Origin: a bacterium
Lineage (GTDB): Bacteria; Cyanobacteriota; Vampirovibrionia; Gastranaerophilales; Gastranaerophilaceae
Assembly (NCBI GenBank): GCA_017541565.1
Contig: JAFXYU010000219.1
Location: 1-27,292, forward strand
Reading direction: 5' to 3'
DNA length: 27,292 bases
The notes under the pieces are model-generated. The model saw nothing but the letters and a program-made list of their open reading frames with translations. It made no database searches and was not told the origin of the DNA. Position numbers and translations under genes: made by a program. This document shows, in pieces, positions 1 through 8,254 of this stretch (positions are counted from its first letter, which is position 1; every line of letters begins with the position of its first letter).

Positions 1-85
1 AGCACAAGAAGCAAAACACGGAATTGCCGTTTAACGCGAGCAAGTCAAGACAAGTCCCCCCTACGACACCATTTTAAGGTTTTAT

Positions 86-487
86 ATGGAAGAACATGAG
101 TTAAGAGAACAAGATATTAAATCTAAAAATGAATGTATAAACATAGATAATAATCCTTTTAGTTATACAGGAAGAATCAATCGTTTAGTTTATTTTTTAA
201 CTTTTCTTATTATCGGGATATTTCGTTTTTTTGCAGACTTCTTAAAATACTTATATGATAGAAATCACAATGATTACATTCTATATGCCTATATATTGGG
301 AATATTAATAATTGGAATTATTGAGATTTTTGCAATAATTAAGCGTTTACGTGATATAAAATGGAATCCTTGGCTTTGTTTAGTTGGTTTTGTACCTTAT
401 GTAACAATTATATTTCGTTTACTACTCATATTTATAAAAGGCAAATATGAAAATACTGGTGTTTCACAAACAAGTGAAAATATTTAG
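86..487 (+). CDS. DUF805 family inner-membrane protein
   Basis: A 133-residue protein with the layout of DUF805 (YhaH-like) proteins: a short polar N-terminus, an F-S-Y-T-GRINRLVYF entry motif near residues 25-37, hydrophobic helices at about 37-53, 66-85 and 96-116, and the characteristic IKRLRDI-x-W-x-x-W segment at about 85-96. The family is predicted to sit in the cytoplasmic membrane and its biochemical role is unknown. The start is the first ATG after a weak AAGG six bases upstream; I see no better ribosome site. The gene stands alone: the 85 bases before it hold nothing I recognise, and the gene after it is on the other strand. Family assignment is fairly secure; function is not. Confidence 0.85.
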   Translation: MEEHELREQDIKSKNECINIDNNPFSYTGRINRLVYFLTFLIIGIFRFFADFLKYLYDRNHNDYILYAYILGILIIGIIEIFAIIKRLRDIKWNPWLCLVGFVPYVTIIFRLLLIFIKGKYENTGVSQTSENI

Positions 488-653
488 TAGGTTAGTGAAA
501 TCAAACATTAATTACATTCCAAACCTAATACTATCCTAATATTGTAATAAGTCTGCGTATCGAGTTTCATGAGTATTATCAATCTATGAAAAATATTGCC
601 ATTCTTGTCTAATTTTGCTAAGATTTTCTTATTGGAGGGTTCCAAAATAGCCT

Positions 654-712
654 GTAGGTTGGGGTTTCTATCCCAACGACAATAGATTTGTTGGGCTAAA
701 AGCCCAACCTAC
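654..712. repeat. REP-like double hairpin (GTAGGTTGGG family)
   Basis: Two outer arms, GTAGGTTGGG at 654-663 and its perfect reverse complement at 703-712, enclose two smaller hairpins: TTGGGG/TCCCAA (659-676) and TTGGGC-TAAAA-GCCCAA (691-707). It lies about 40 bases after the stop of the minus-strand secreted-protein gene. A half copy lies at 8711-8733 in the same position and orientation relative to another minus-strand gene. It could act as a 3' transcript stabiliser or weak terminator. GTAGGTTGGG repeats of this general type are widespread REP-like elements in bacteria. Confidence 0.75.
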
Positions 713-749
713 TGCAAGTTATGACAAATTATGTGTTTCCGCAGTTTTC

Positions 750-1796
750 TTATTTAATTTTATTCAGCGGAATGAAATCAAATCTTTTGTATTGGTTAAA
801 AACGGATTTTCTTTCTCGGAAAAATTGTTCCGGTACGTTTTTCCATTGGTTTTCGTCTGCACCGTATGAGATAAACCAGGGGTTTTTCGGGTTTTCGTAG
901 GCATCATACTTAAATCCGACTTGCCCGAAAAGTGCTGTTGAATTTTCAACCAATACATAAACTCTTAATCCGCTTTCTTTTGCACCGGATGAATATTCGT
1001 TGCAGACAAAAGTACCGTTACAGATATAGTACCTGTTTCTTGTTCCGCCGCTCACAACGTGTTTGGGAGTGCGATTAACCATCGTGTACATATCGTAAAT
1101 AACTCCCTTCCACTCGCCGTCTGCGATTTCACCTATAAGGAGTTCGTCTATCCCGTCGGCATTTGCGTCATAAAAAATGTATCCGACTTTATCCAAGGGG
1201 TTTTTGTTGCCTGCCCTGATAACGTTGTACATATAACTCATATTCTCTTCTTCCAGTTTTACGGAATCCCATTTTTCCTTGATTGCGGTTATATGCTTTT
1301 TTAAAATATCCTGATATAAGTCTTCGCCTTTTGTTCCTTGGTTTTTGTAATATGTGTTTTTCCCTCTTCCTGTTATATTAACGCTCTCTCCAAGGTCATA
1401 AAGGAGTGAGTATGATTTTGGCGCTTCTGAACCTTTTGTATAATCATATTGAACATCTGTCGGGTATTTTAGGACCATATCGTATAAAACACCTTTTTTG
1501 TCAACAAGTTCGCCGATTTTTTCACCTCCGGGGAGTAATGCGTGGTCGGCAGGATTTTTGTACGCTTTTACACCGAACGCAAAACCGCCGAAGCCCGCTT
1601 TTTTAGATTCTTTATCGTAGATGCAGATTTTATCTTTTTTAATTTCTGTCTTAAACAAGCCTTTGGTTTCTTCCGGAAGTGTCAGAGCAAACATTCTGTT
1701 TTTTACCGTTATATTTTTTTTATCTGCGGCATTTGCGCTAATTACGGACAGAATAATCGTAGAGCATATAAATAAAATAAACAAACATTTTTTCAT
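750..1796 (-). CDS. secreted protein with EF-hand-like D-x-N-x-DG loop
   Basis: A 348-residue exported protein of unknown function. Residues 1-23 form a typical signal peptide (basic MKK, hydrophobic core, cleavage near ANA-A). The N-terminal half (about 30-125) has a FALTLPEE opening, a GFGGFAFGV strand and a YPTDVQYDY end. It reminds me of a domain common in secreted proteins of gut Firmicutes; this is recollection only. The C-terminal half (about 185-345) contains a DANADGIDELLIG loop from residue 210, matching the D-x-N-x-DG-x-x-E pattern of calcium-binding and dockerin-like loops, followed by aromatic-rich strands. AAAGGAG lies nine bases before the ATG, so the start is firm. It follows the comF gene by 47 bases and may be co-transcribed with it. 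A REP-like hairpin follows its stop. Confidence 0.75.
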   Translation of the reverse strand: MKKCLFILFICSTIILSVISANAADKKNITVKNRMFALTLPEETKGLFKTEIKKDKICIYDKESKKAGFGGFAFGVKAYKNPADHALLPGGEKIGELVDKKGVLYDMVLKYPTDVQYDYTKGSEAPKSYSLLYDLGESVNITGRGKNTYYKNQGTKGEDLYQDILKKHITAIKEKWDSVKLEEENMSYMYNVIRAGNKNPLDKVGYIFYDANADGIDELLIGEIADGEWKGVIYDMYTMVNRTPKHVVSGGTRNRYYICNGTFVCNEYSSGAKESGLRVYVLVENSTALFGQVGFKYDAYENPKNPWFISYGADENQWKNVPEQFFRERKSVFNQYKRFDFIPLNKIK

Positions 1797-1843
1797 AATG
1801 TACTCCTTTGGTCATAATAGTAGCATAAAGATTTATGAAAAGA

Positions 1844-2482
1844 CTACGGACTTGAAGATGCAAGGCATGTTATATCTTCTATTCCTGATTTTTTCAGTGC
1901 GGAAATCATTTCTTCGAAAGTTGCGCCCGTTGTACAAATGTCATCCATAATCAATATCGGCATTTTTAAATCTTTGGTTTTGTCGACAAAAAAGGCATTC
2001 TCAAGGTTTTTCAACCTTTCCGCGCGGGTTAATTTATACTGAGGTTTTGTGTCTTTCACCCTTTTTATCAATTCTGTATTAAGAATATTTCCTGACATTT
2101 TGCAGAACTCTTCCGCAACGAGTTCCATGTGGTTGTACTTTCTCTTTTTAATCCTGTTCTTGTGTAACGGAACGGGGATAATCTGAAATTTTTTATCGAT
2201 TCCTAATTTTTCAAAATATTCGTACATAAATTTTGCAAGATAGTAAGCGAGTTCTTTTTGTTTGTGATACTTTAGTCCGCGTATAAGTTTTTGGAGATTT
2301 TTTTCGTATATTCCGCAGGAAAAGATATCTGCTTCTTTAACAACTCTGTTTGCCCTAAAATCGGAAAAATTAAGTTCGTCAAAGCAAGATGAGCACATTT
2401 TAACTGATTCTTGCGATTTTCCGCAAAAATAGCACTTCTTTTTGTAGATTAAATCCAAAATAGACGACAGAATATTTTTCAT
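1844..2482 (-). CDS. comF: ComF family phosphoribosyltransferase-like protein
   Basis: 212 residues from the chosen start. An N-terminal zinc-ribbon-like segment has CxxC pairs at C17/C20 and C30/C33. The PVPLHKNRIKKRKYNH region (about 103-118) is typical of ComF, and the PRPP-binding signature is ILIMDDICTTGAT (about 176-188). ComF proteins are linked to DNA uptake and recombination; in many bacteria the exact role is unclear. The reading frame stays open to 2530, but the extra 16 codons run over the rho-independent terminator of the upstream gene, so the ATG at 2482 is preferred. It is preceded by a perfect TATAAT six bases upstream and has no Shine-Dalgarno, suggesting a leaderless transcript. 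No other competence gene is nearby. Confidence 0.88.
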   Translation of the reverse strand: MKNILSSILDLIYKKKCYFCGKSQESVKMCSSCFDELNFSDFRANRVVKEADIFSCGIYEKNLQKLIRGLKYHKQKELAYYLAKFMYEYFEKLGIDKKFQIIPVPLHKNRIKKRKYNHMELVAEEFCKMSGNILNTELIKRVKDTKPQYKLTRAERLKNLENAFFVDKTKDLKMPILIMDDICTTGATFEEMISALKKSGIEDITCLASSSP

Positions 2483-2488
2483 AAAGTC

Positions 2489-2494
2489 ATTATA
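2489..2494 (-). promoter_or_regulatory. -10 box abutting comF start
   Basis: On the minus strand the sequence reads TATAAT, six bases, then ATG. The -10 box matches consensus. The expected transcription start would fall at or within two bases of the ATG, so the mRNA would lack a leader. The -35 position falls inside the GC stem of the upstream gene's terminator and shows no match. Confidence 0.55.
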
Positions 2495-2498
2495 ACTT

Positions 2499-2528
2499 AA
2501 AAAATTAAAAAGCCCCGTTTGGCGGGGC
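2499..2528 (-). terminator. rho-independent terminator of the 2567-3745 gene
   Basis: Minus-strand stem GCCCCG (2528-2523), loop CCAAA, CGGGGC (2517-2512), followed by TTTTTAATTTTTT. It begins 38 bases after the stop codon of the upstream gene and ends four bases before the -10 box proposed for comF. Confidence 0.9.
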
Positions 2529-2566
2529 ATAAGATAGTTTAATATGAAAGGGAAATAATGAACCGT

Positions 2567-3745
2567 TTATATTGTTACTTTTGATTCTGCGGGTATAGTA
2601 TTCTTTTCAAGGCTGTTCTTTACATAATCTTCAAGTTCTTTTTGATGATTTTCAACAAAAGTCTTGTACCCGACCGTATTTTCTTCCAGAATTTCTTTTG
2701 AGCCTTTTTCGGAAATTCCTACAAGTTTTTTACCGTCAAAGTGGCAGATTTTACCGCCGATTTCCGGATTGAATCTTATATTAGCACCTTCAAAAAGTTT
2801 GCCGTTTATAAAATCATTCGTGAATAATGCTTGTTCTGCTTCGGAAATCTCTAGTTTTTTCAATTCAGGACAGTTTGGCAGTAACCGTTTAAGGGTTGTG
2901 AAGTTATCAAAACGTGTTTCTCCGTTGTATTTAAGTAGTGTTAAATTGTATGTTGTATCTCCGGAGATATTTGTGTAATTGATATCGGTTACACCATCCA
3001 TAACCTTTGCTTCAATATCTTTTGCTTCTTTGCCCAAAGATGTTTGGATATTTTGAATGCCTTTGTACAAAGCCTCTTCTTGTGAACCTGCTTCGGCACT
3101 TATCAATTCTGAGAGAACATTTTTTCCGTCCTTATTAATTTCTGCTATTTTACCGTCAACCATTTTTACTTCGTAGCCGTTAACATTAAATCTGTTAACT
3201 ATTGATTTTGAAGGATTATAGAACAATTCATCGGCTTTTGGCGAAAGTCCGTATTCGCCGAGTTTATCAAATTCCAAATTTCCTGTTCTGTGTTCCGGAT
3301 GCAGATAGTGGCTGACTTTTCCGTCTTTTCCGAAAACAGCGGTTATTTTTTGAGTTGAACCGTCTGCTTTAGCGGCACTGCCAGTGACTTTTTTCCATAT
3401 ATTCTTCCAGCCGTCCGCAATACGTTTAAGACCTTTGCCGCTTCCGTTTTTATATCCGATTGCGCCTGCACCTATCATTAATAGTGCCAATGCTCCGGCT
3501 GTTAATAAGCCTGTATTTGAATTGCTTTCTTCCGCTTCTGTGGCTGCAAAAGAAGTCTGAGGAACAGTTACACCTGTTGTAGTATCATAGGCTGCGTAAG
3601 GATTTGCAACCGTCGTGGCATCATTTTGTGCAATATATTGACTTCCGCCTCTAAAATTTACGTTTGGAGATGCAAAAGCCGCACGAAAATACGGATCGTT
3701 GTAATAATTTGCAAAATTTGCTGCGCCAATAGCATTACTTGCCAT
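2567..3745 (-). CDS. lineage-specific membrane-anchored protein with N-terminal NVNFRGG motif
   Basis: A 392-residue protein I do not recognise as a named family. The first 78 residues are low-complexity, rich in Asn, Ala and Tyr, and carry NVNFRGG at 28-34. One hydrophobic segment (about 79-98, ending in IGYKNGSGKG) is followed by a basic stretch (GLKRIADGWKNIWKKV) and about 270 soluble residues with many short strands. The single helix with positive charges after it suggests the large C-terminal part is cytoplasmic. AAAGGTAGG lies upstream of the ATG with normal spacing. A strong terminator follows. The N-terminal F-G motif is shared in looser form with the proteins at 9105-9575 and 10998-11477. 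Function unknown. Confidence 0.75.
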   Translation of the reverse strand: MASNAIGAANFANYYNDPYFRAAFASPNVNFRGGSQYIAQNDATTVANPYAAYDTTTGVTVPQTSFAATEAEESNSNTGLLTAGALALLMIGAGAIGYKNGSGKGLKRIADGWKNIWKKVTGSAAKADGSTQKITAVFGKDGKVSHYLHPEHRTGNLEFDKLGEYGLSPKADELFYNPSKSIVNRFNVNGYEVKMVDGKIAEINKDGKNVLSELISAEAGSQEEALYKGIQNIQTSLGKEAKDIEAKVMDGVTDINYTNISGDTTYNLTLLKYNGETRFDNFTTLKRLLPNCPELKKLEISEAEQALFTNDFINGKLFEGANIRFNPEIGGKICHFDGKKLVGISEKGSKEILEENTVGYKTFVENHQKELEDYVKNSLEKNTIPAESKVTI

Positions 3746-3846
3746 AGTGTAACCTACCTTTCAATTAACCTTATTTTTTACCTTATATACATGAAGTTTT
3801 TTTGTTTCCGAAAATTGACTTTTCAACACATGTTTTGTAACATTTC

Positions 3847-3873
3847 TTAACAAATAGTGGTTTAAAATATAAT
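3847..3873 (+). promoter_or_regulatory. possible distal promoter for dapF
   Basis: A perfect TATAAT at 3868-3873 with TTAACA (15-base gap) or TTCTTA (17-base gap) upstream. It would give a leader of roughly 85 bases before dapF. The -35 is weak. Confidence 0.4.
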
Positions 3874-3899
3874 TTTATTCGTGAAAACATTAAAACTTA

Positions 3900-3928
3900 T
3901 TGAGTTTCAACCCTGTGCATGATAACAT
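3900..3928 (+). promoter_or_regulatory. possible proximal promoter for dapF
   Basis: TTGAGT at 3900-3905, 17-base spacer, TAACAT at 3923-3928. Both hexamers match four or more of six consensus positions. The start would fall about 30 bases before the dapF ATG, leaving room for the AAAGGAG ribosome site. Confidence 0.4.
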
Positions 3929-3965
3929 TTGTTTTAGCGAGGATATCTTGTAAAGGAGTCATTTT

Positions 3966-4814
3966 ATGGGAATAAAAGTTACCAAAATGCAGGGATGCGG
4001 AAACGATTTTGTTATTTTGGAACGTAGTGAATTTGAAAAACTTAATATGAATATGTCAGATGCCGCAAAAAAACTCTGTGACAGAAATTTTGGAATCGGA
4101 GCAGACGGGCTTATTATTCCCAATAAAAATGCTGATAATGCAGATATTGGCTGGTTTTTTTACAATTCTGACGGTACAACGGCTCAGATGTGCGGAAACG
4201 GTATCAGATGTTTTGCAAAATATGCTTATGACAGAGGTTTGGTTGATAAAAAAGAGTTTACCGTAAACACTCTTGCGGGAATTATTAAACCCAGGCTTAT
4301 GGAAGACGGTACGGTAAGAGTTAATATGTCCAAGCCTATTTTGGATTCTGAGAAAATACCGTTTATTCCCGTAGATAATATGAATTACAAAATGTCGGTT
4401 AAGAACAGAATTTTTGAAGGAAATGCTGTTTCTATGGGAAATCCGCATTTTGTAATTTACGTTGACGGTGAAGAGGATACGATGGAACTTGCCAAAGAAT
4501 ACGGGCCGATAATTGAGACGAGTTTTGAATTTCCGGAAAAAACCAATGTGGAATTTGTAAAAATAAAATCTTACAAAAAAGTTGAATTGAGTGTATGGGA
4601 ACGCGGGTGCGGAATTACTCTCGCATGCGGAACGGGAGCATGTGCAACGGTTGTTGCGGGTGTTCTAAACGGAAAGATTGAAAATTCCGTTAACGTTCAA
4701 TTGCCCGGCGGGATTGTGCATATCGATTGGATTGGTTCAAAAGAGGATACAAATCACGATGTATTTATGACAGGTCCTGCAAATTATGTTTTTGAGGCTG
4801 AACTTTCCGAGTAA
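3966..4814 (+). CDS. dapF: diaminopimelate epimerase
   Basis: 282 residues, the usual family length. DapF interconverts LL- and meso-diaminopimelate in the cytoplasm, the last step before meso-DAP goes to lysine or to peptidoglycan. Seen in the sequence: the N-terminal KMQGCGNDFVI motif, the first catalytic cysteine C76 in QMCGNGIRC, and the second, C221, in ACGTGACA, with GNPHFV near 158-163. AAAGGAG sits seven bases before the ATG. It is followed after 22 bases by tilS in the same direction, but tilS appears to have its own promoter. Assignment is secure; the gene implies a DAP-type peptidoglycan. Confidence 0.97.
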   Translation: MGIKVTKMQGCGNDFVILERSEFEKLNMNMSDAAKKLCDRNFGIGADGLIIPNKNADNADIGWFFYNSDGTTAQMCGNGIRCFAKYAYDRGLVDKKEFTVNTLAGIIKPRLMEDGTVRVNMSKPILDSEKIPFIPVDNMNYKMSVKNRIFEGNAVSMGNPHFVIYVDGEEDTMELAKEYGPIIETSFEFPEKTNVEFVKIKSYKKVELSVWERGCGITLACGTGACATVVAGVLNGKIENSVNVQLPGGIVHIDWIGSKEDTNHDVFMTGPANYVFEAELSE

Positions 4815-4819
4815 TATGG

Positions 4820-4828
4820 TGGTATAAT
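4820..4828 (+). promoter_or_regulatory. extended -10 box abutting tilS start
   Basis: TGG followed by TATAAT (4823-4828), eight bases, then the tilS ATG. The TGN extension plus a perfect hexamer can work without a good -35, and none is visible. There is no Shine-Dalgarno between box and start. Confidence 0.55.
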
Positions 4829-4836
4829 TAATTGGT

Positions 4837-6180
4837 ATGATAAACAGGGTTTCGGATTTTATAAAAAAATATTTGCTTTCTGATAAGACAATTGTGGTTG
4901 GCTTTTCCGGCGGTTTTGATTCAATGTGTCTTTTGGATATTATGTCTAAACTCAAAAACGAACCTGAGTTTTCGGAAATGAGAGTAATTGCGGCACATTT
5001 TAATCACAACTGGCGCGGGGAAGAATCTTTGAGAGAGCAAGAGGTTTGCAGAATTTTTGCATCTTCCAGAGGGTTTGAATTTTATACGAAAAACGCAAGG
5101 GGAGATTTGAAAAAGACAGAAAATGATGCCAGAATCGCAAGATACGAATTTTTTGAAGAAGCGTTTGAAGAATATGATGCGGATGCTGTATTTACGGCAC
5201 ATAATATGGATGACAATGCTGAAACTGTTTTGTACCGAGTTGTTAAAGGAACAGGAATCGTCGGACTTAAAGGGATTTCCGAAAAGCGCGAGTTTTTCTA
5301 TCGTCCGCTTTTAAAAACAAGCAGGGCTGAAATTATGCAGTACTGCAATGATTACAATTTGAGCCCAAATAATGATTCTTCCAATTCCGATACGGCATTC
5401 AAAAGAAACTATTTAAGGCTTAATGTTATGCCGGCATTGGAAAAGATTAATCCTATGGTGAAAGATGCTTTAAACACGCTTGCAAAGAATGCATCAAACG
5501 ACAATGATATTATAGAAGAATATCTTGCGGGGATTCGTCCGAGCCTGTATGAGAGAGATGTGATAATTACGGATGAATATAAAAAACTTTCCCGTCCCGT
5601 AAAAATGAGAATTTTGTACGAGTTTATTCAGAAAATAGGCTTGGACTATGATTCCAAAAAAATCGGTGAAGTTTATGATTTTGTGGAAGCAAATATGAAT
5701 CAGCGGAACGGAAGTACGCTTTCTCTGGCAACTGCTCTTTGGCTTTATGCGGATGATAAAATCATTGAGACAATTCCGAGAAAATCGGAAGGCGTGAAAA
5801 TTGAAATTCCTGAAACAGTCATAGAAAAAGAGGGTGAATATGACATAGGAACTCATATTTTCTCTATTACAAAATATGATGATAAGAATATCTTTGTATT
5901 TCCTCAATCAACTGCGAATTTTGCTTATGTGGACTTGTCCAAAGTCGGATTTCCTCTTATTGTTCGTTCAAGGAGGGATGGAGATATGATTACTCCTTTC
6001 GGTATGACAGGAAGTATGAAACTCAAAAAATTTATGAATTCAAAAGGTGTATCGCGCCACAGACGGGATAATATTCTTCTGCTTTGTGACGAAAATGAGG
6101 TTCTCTGGGTAGCAGGTGTCGGTTTAAGTAACAGAATAGGTGTAAGTGACAGACCTACGCATGTTGTTCAGGTACAATAG
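4837..6180 (+). CDS. tilS: tRNA(Ile)-lysidine synthetase
   Basis: 447 residues. TilS uses ATP and lysine to convert C34 of the CAU-anticodon tRNA-Ile to lysidine, so that it reads AUA codons. The N-terminal PP-loop ATPase domain shows SGGFDS at 24-29, then HNMDDNAET and GTGIVGLKGI. The C-terminal TilS substrate-recognition domain is present, with PLIVRSRRDGDMITPFG, KLKKFM and the WVAGVGLSNRIGVS end. The start is the first ATG after dapF. It has no ribosome site but an extended -10 box eight bases before it, so a leaderless mRNA is likely. No hpt or ftsH gene follows, unlike the common Gram-positive arrangement. Confidence 0.95.
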   Translation: MINRVSDFIKKYLLSDKTIVVGFSGGFDSMCLLDIMSKLKNEPEFSEMRVIAAHFNHNWRGEESLREQEVCRIFASSRGFEFYTKNARGDLKKTENDARIARYEFFEEAFEEYDADAVFTAHNMDDNAETVLYRVVKGTGIVGLKGISEKREFFYRPLLKTSRAEIMQYCNDYNLSPNNDSSNSDTAFKRNYLRLNVMPALEKINPMVKDALNTLAKNASNDNDIIEEYLAGIRPSLYERDVIITDEYKKLSRPVKMRILYEFIQKIGLDYDSKKIGEVYDFVEANMNQRNGSTLSLATALWLYADDKIIETIPRKSEGVKIEIPETVIEKEGEYDIGTHIFSITKYDDKNIFVFPQSTANFAYVDLSKVGFPLIVRSRRDGDMITPFGMTGSMKLKKFMNSKGVSRHRRDNILLLCDENEVLWVAGVGLSNRIGVSDRPTHVVQVQ

Positions 6181-6209
6181 TTTACATTTGCCTGCCCTCG
6201 CGGTAGTAT
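6181..6209 (+). promoter_or_regulatory. candidate pheS promoter
   Basis: TTTACA (6181-6186), 17-base spacer, TAGTAT (6204-6209). The predicted start is about 18 bases before the ATG, and the AGGGAG ribosome site fits in this short leader. Confidence 0.5.
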
Positions 6210-6233
6210 TGATTTATAGGGAGACAAAATACT

Positions 6234-7268
6234 ATGAAAACTCAATTGGAAAATATTTATAACTCTGCAAAAGCGGATATTTCAAACGCTCATACAATCA
6301 GCGATATAGATGAAATCAGATTAAAATACCTGAGCAGAAAGGGTGAATTTAATTCAATCAAGAAGGGTTTGAAGGATTTATCCGATGAGGATAAGAGAAC
6401 AGTCGGTGCTTTTGCTAACCAAATAACCGAGGAACTGGAAAATCTTTTGAAGGAAAAACACGATTCTTTTTATCAAAAAGAACTTAATGAAAAACTTCAG
6501 AAAGACAGAATTGATATTACTTTGAGCGGGAAATATATTCCGCAGGGCAAGGTTCATCCTCTTACTTCTACGACGGAAGAGATTGTTACGATTTTCCAAA
6601 ATATGGGTTTCTCTGTTGTTTCACCTGAACTCTCGCCTGAGGTAGAGACGGAATACTACAACTTTGATATGCTTAATGTTCCAAAAGACCACCCTGCAAG
6701 AGATGTTCAAGATACTTTCTATGTAAAAGATATGGACGGAGTTGTTTTGAGAAGCCAAACTTCAGGTGCGCAAATCCATATTATGGAAAATCAAAAGCCG
6801 CCGATTAAGGTTATTGCTCCGGGTCGGGTGTACAGAAACGAAAATATTAACGCAAGAAAAAATAATTTCTTCCACCAAATTGAAGGTTTGTATGTAGATA
6901 AGGGAATTACGTTCGGCGACTTGAAGGGTGATCTGAACGAATTTATCAGATTGTATTTTGGTTCAACTCGTCCGACCAGATTCAGAAGCAGTTTCTTCCC
7001 GTTTACCGAGCCTTCTGCTGAGGTTGATGTCCAATGTATCATGTGCCAAGGTAAAGGCTGCCGCACATGCAGCGGTACAGGCTGGCTTGAAGTTCTCGGA
7101 TGCGGTATGGTTGACGTAAACGTACTGAGAGGGGTAGGAATTGATCCTGATGTTTATACCGGATTTGCTTTCGGTATGGGCGTTGAAAGACTTGCAATGT
7201 TAAAATACGCAATCGACGATATCAGACTTTTCTTCAATAACGATAAGAGATTTTTGGAACAGTTTTAA
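6234..7268 (+). CDS. pheS: phenylalanine--tRNA ligase alpha subunit
   Basis: 344 residues, normal for PheS, the catalytic subunit of the alpha2-beta2 enzyme that charges tRNA-Phe. The N-terminal coiled-coil (about 1-85) is followed by the class II core with VHPLTSTTEEIV, SPEVETEYYNFDMLN and LRSQTSGAQ. The cysteine cluster CIMCQGKGCRTCSGTGW and the motif 3 segment FAFGMGVERLAMLKYAIDDIR are near the end. AGGGAG lies nine bases before the ATG. pheT does not follow; the next gene is convergent, 11 bases away. The beta subunit must therefore be encoded elsewhere, as in many bacteria with split pheS and pheT. Confidence 0.97.
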   Translation: MKTQLENIYNSAKADISNAHTISDIDEIRLKYLSRKGEFNSIKKGLKDLSDEDKRTVGAFANQITEELENLLKEKHDSFYQKELNEKLQKDRIDITLSGKYIPQGKVHPLTSTTEEIVTIFQNMGFSVVSPELSPEVETEYYNFDMLNVPKDHPARDVQDTFYVKDMDGVVLRSQTSGAQIHIMENQKPPIKVIAPGRVYRNENINARKNNFFHQIEGLYVDKGITFGDLKGDLNEFIRLYFGSTRPTRFRSSFFPFTEPSAEVDVQCIMCQGKGCRTCSGTGWLEVLGCGMVDVNVLRGVGIDPDVYTGFAFGMGVERLAMLKYAIDDIRLFFNNDKRFLEQF

Positions 7269-7279
7269 GCGGGATTTGT

Positions 7280-8218
7280 CTATTTAAGCACTTCTGCGAG
7301 CATATATTCGCAGGAGTCTTTGGAGTTGTGGTTGCGGGAGGCGATCTTGTAACAACCGTCCGTTACGGTTTTATAAGCCTCTTTATCTTCAAGATAGTTT
7401 TCTATCTTAAAAATCAAATCCGAAAAATCTTCATAAAACGGCATATACCCGTCAAACAGGGAAAGTTCATCCCTGTAGTCACTTATCATAAGCCGTTTGC
7501 AAGCAACGGTCTGGAACGTTCTGTAATTCAGCGAGGTTATTCCCTGCGCATTCATGTTGAAAACAATTTTTGAGTTGTTGATTGCGCGAGCCATATCGGG
7601 TTCATTATCAATAAATCCCTGATAGACCAAATCGAGAATTTCCGGATATCTTGAACGACTCCTCGCATCTTTGTAATGCTTGTCAATAGCGTACCACGCT
7701 ACTTTCAACTCAGGCATTTTGAGTACGAGTTCTTCGAAAAAACTCAGGCGGAAATCCGTGTCGAGCCTTCCTGCGAACATAATGTCAAACTTTGGTTCTA
7801 CTTCGTTATCTTTGTAGATATCAAAATTTACAAAATGTGGCAAGTAGTGTATGTTTTTGAAATTCTCATAACGCGTTAATTCTTTATCCCAGTAAAAAGT
7901 GTAATTATCATCGTCTTCAAGGTACGGCAGATATTTTTCCCATTCCGGCCCTGAAGTTTTTGAACGAATATCGTCAGAAAAATAGTTGATTGAAGGAATG
8001 TTTAGGTTGTTGTCGATTTTGATTTTCAACCCCGAAAAATCATATCCTGCAATAAGGTCATAACTGTCTTTCAAAACTTCGTCAAGGTTTTTGTCAAAAA
8101 GTTCATCGTAGACGGCTACATCACATTCGTTTTGCCTGAAACCGTCAATCATGCTGCTTGTAGTCAGCCGTCCGCCGATACTCACAGGTAAAATTGCTAA
8201 AATTTTTCTCTCTTTCAT
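7280..8218 (-). CDS. CgeB-like glycosyltransferase
   Basis: 312 residues with the fold order of CgeB/DUF3880-type glycosyltransferases. An N-terminal Rossmann-like half (KILAILPVSIGGRLTTSSMIDGF, then DLIAGYDFSG and IPSINYFSDD) leads to an FDIMFAGRLDTD linker. A GT-B C-terminal half carries SKIVFNMNAQGITSLNYRTFQTVACKRLMISDYRDEL, resembling the sugar-nucleotide binding region of Glyco_trans_1_2. It is cytoplasmic, with no signal or membrane helix. Acceptor and sugar are unknown; CgeB relatives act on surface or spore glycans. The start is an ATG seven bases after an extended -10 box, with only AAGGG squeezed in between, so the transcript is probably leaderless. It is convergent with pheS and divergent from tRNA-Arg. 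Confidence 0.82.
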   Translation of the reverse strand: MKERKILAILPVSIGGRLTTSSMIDGFRQNECDVAVYDELFDKNLDEVLKDSYDLIAGYDFSGLKIKIDNNLNIPSINYFSDDIRSKTSGPEWEKYLPYLEDDDNYTFYWDKELTRYENFKNIHYLPHFVNFDIYKDNEVEPKFDIMFAGRLDTDFRLSFFEELVLKMPELKVAWYAIDKHYKDARSRSRYPEILDLVYQGFIDNEPDMARAINNSKIVFNMNAQGITSLNYRTFQTVACKRLMISDYRDELSLFDGYMPFYEDFSDLIFKIENYLEDKEAYKTVTDGCYKIASRNHNSKDSCEYMLAEVLK

Positions 8219-8225
8219 CCCTTGT

Positions 8226-8254
8226 ATTTTAGCATTTTTTTGAGAAGTTTACAA
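8226..8254 (-). promoter_or_regulatory. promoter of the CgeB-like gene, shares -35 with the tRNA promoter
   Basis: On the minus strand: TTGTAA (8254-8249), 17-base spacer ending in TGC, TAAAAT (8231-8226), seven bases, ATG. This is a complete -35, extended -10 and start within about 40 bases. The TTGTAA hexamer read on the plus strand is TTACAA, the -35 candidate for tRNA-Arg. Confidence 0.65.

Noticed and set aside
1..85. End of an upstream gene or an attachment site
   Set aside because: No open frame with recognisable sequence and no repeat partner in the window; nothing supports a call.
2483..2530. N-terminal extension of comF by 16 residues
   Set aside because: The added codons are the stem and T-tract of the upstream terminator; the family start and the -10 box both favour the ATG at 2482.
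7291..7316. Hairpin CTTCTGCGA / TCGCAGGAG as the pheS terminator
   Set aside because: It lies inside the C-terminal coding region of the convergent glycosyltransferase and has no T run after it (TCTTTGGAG follows).
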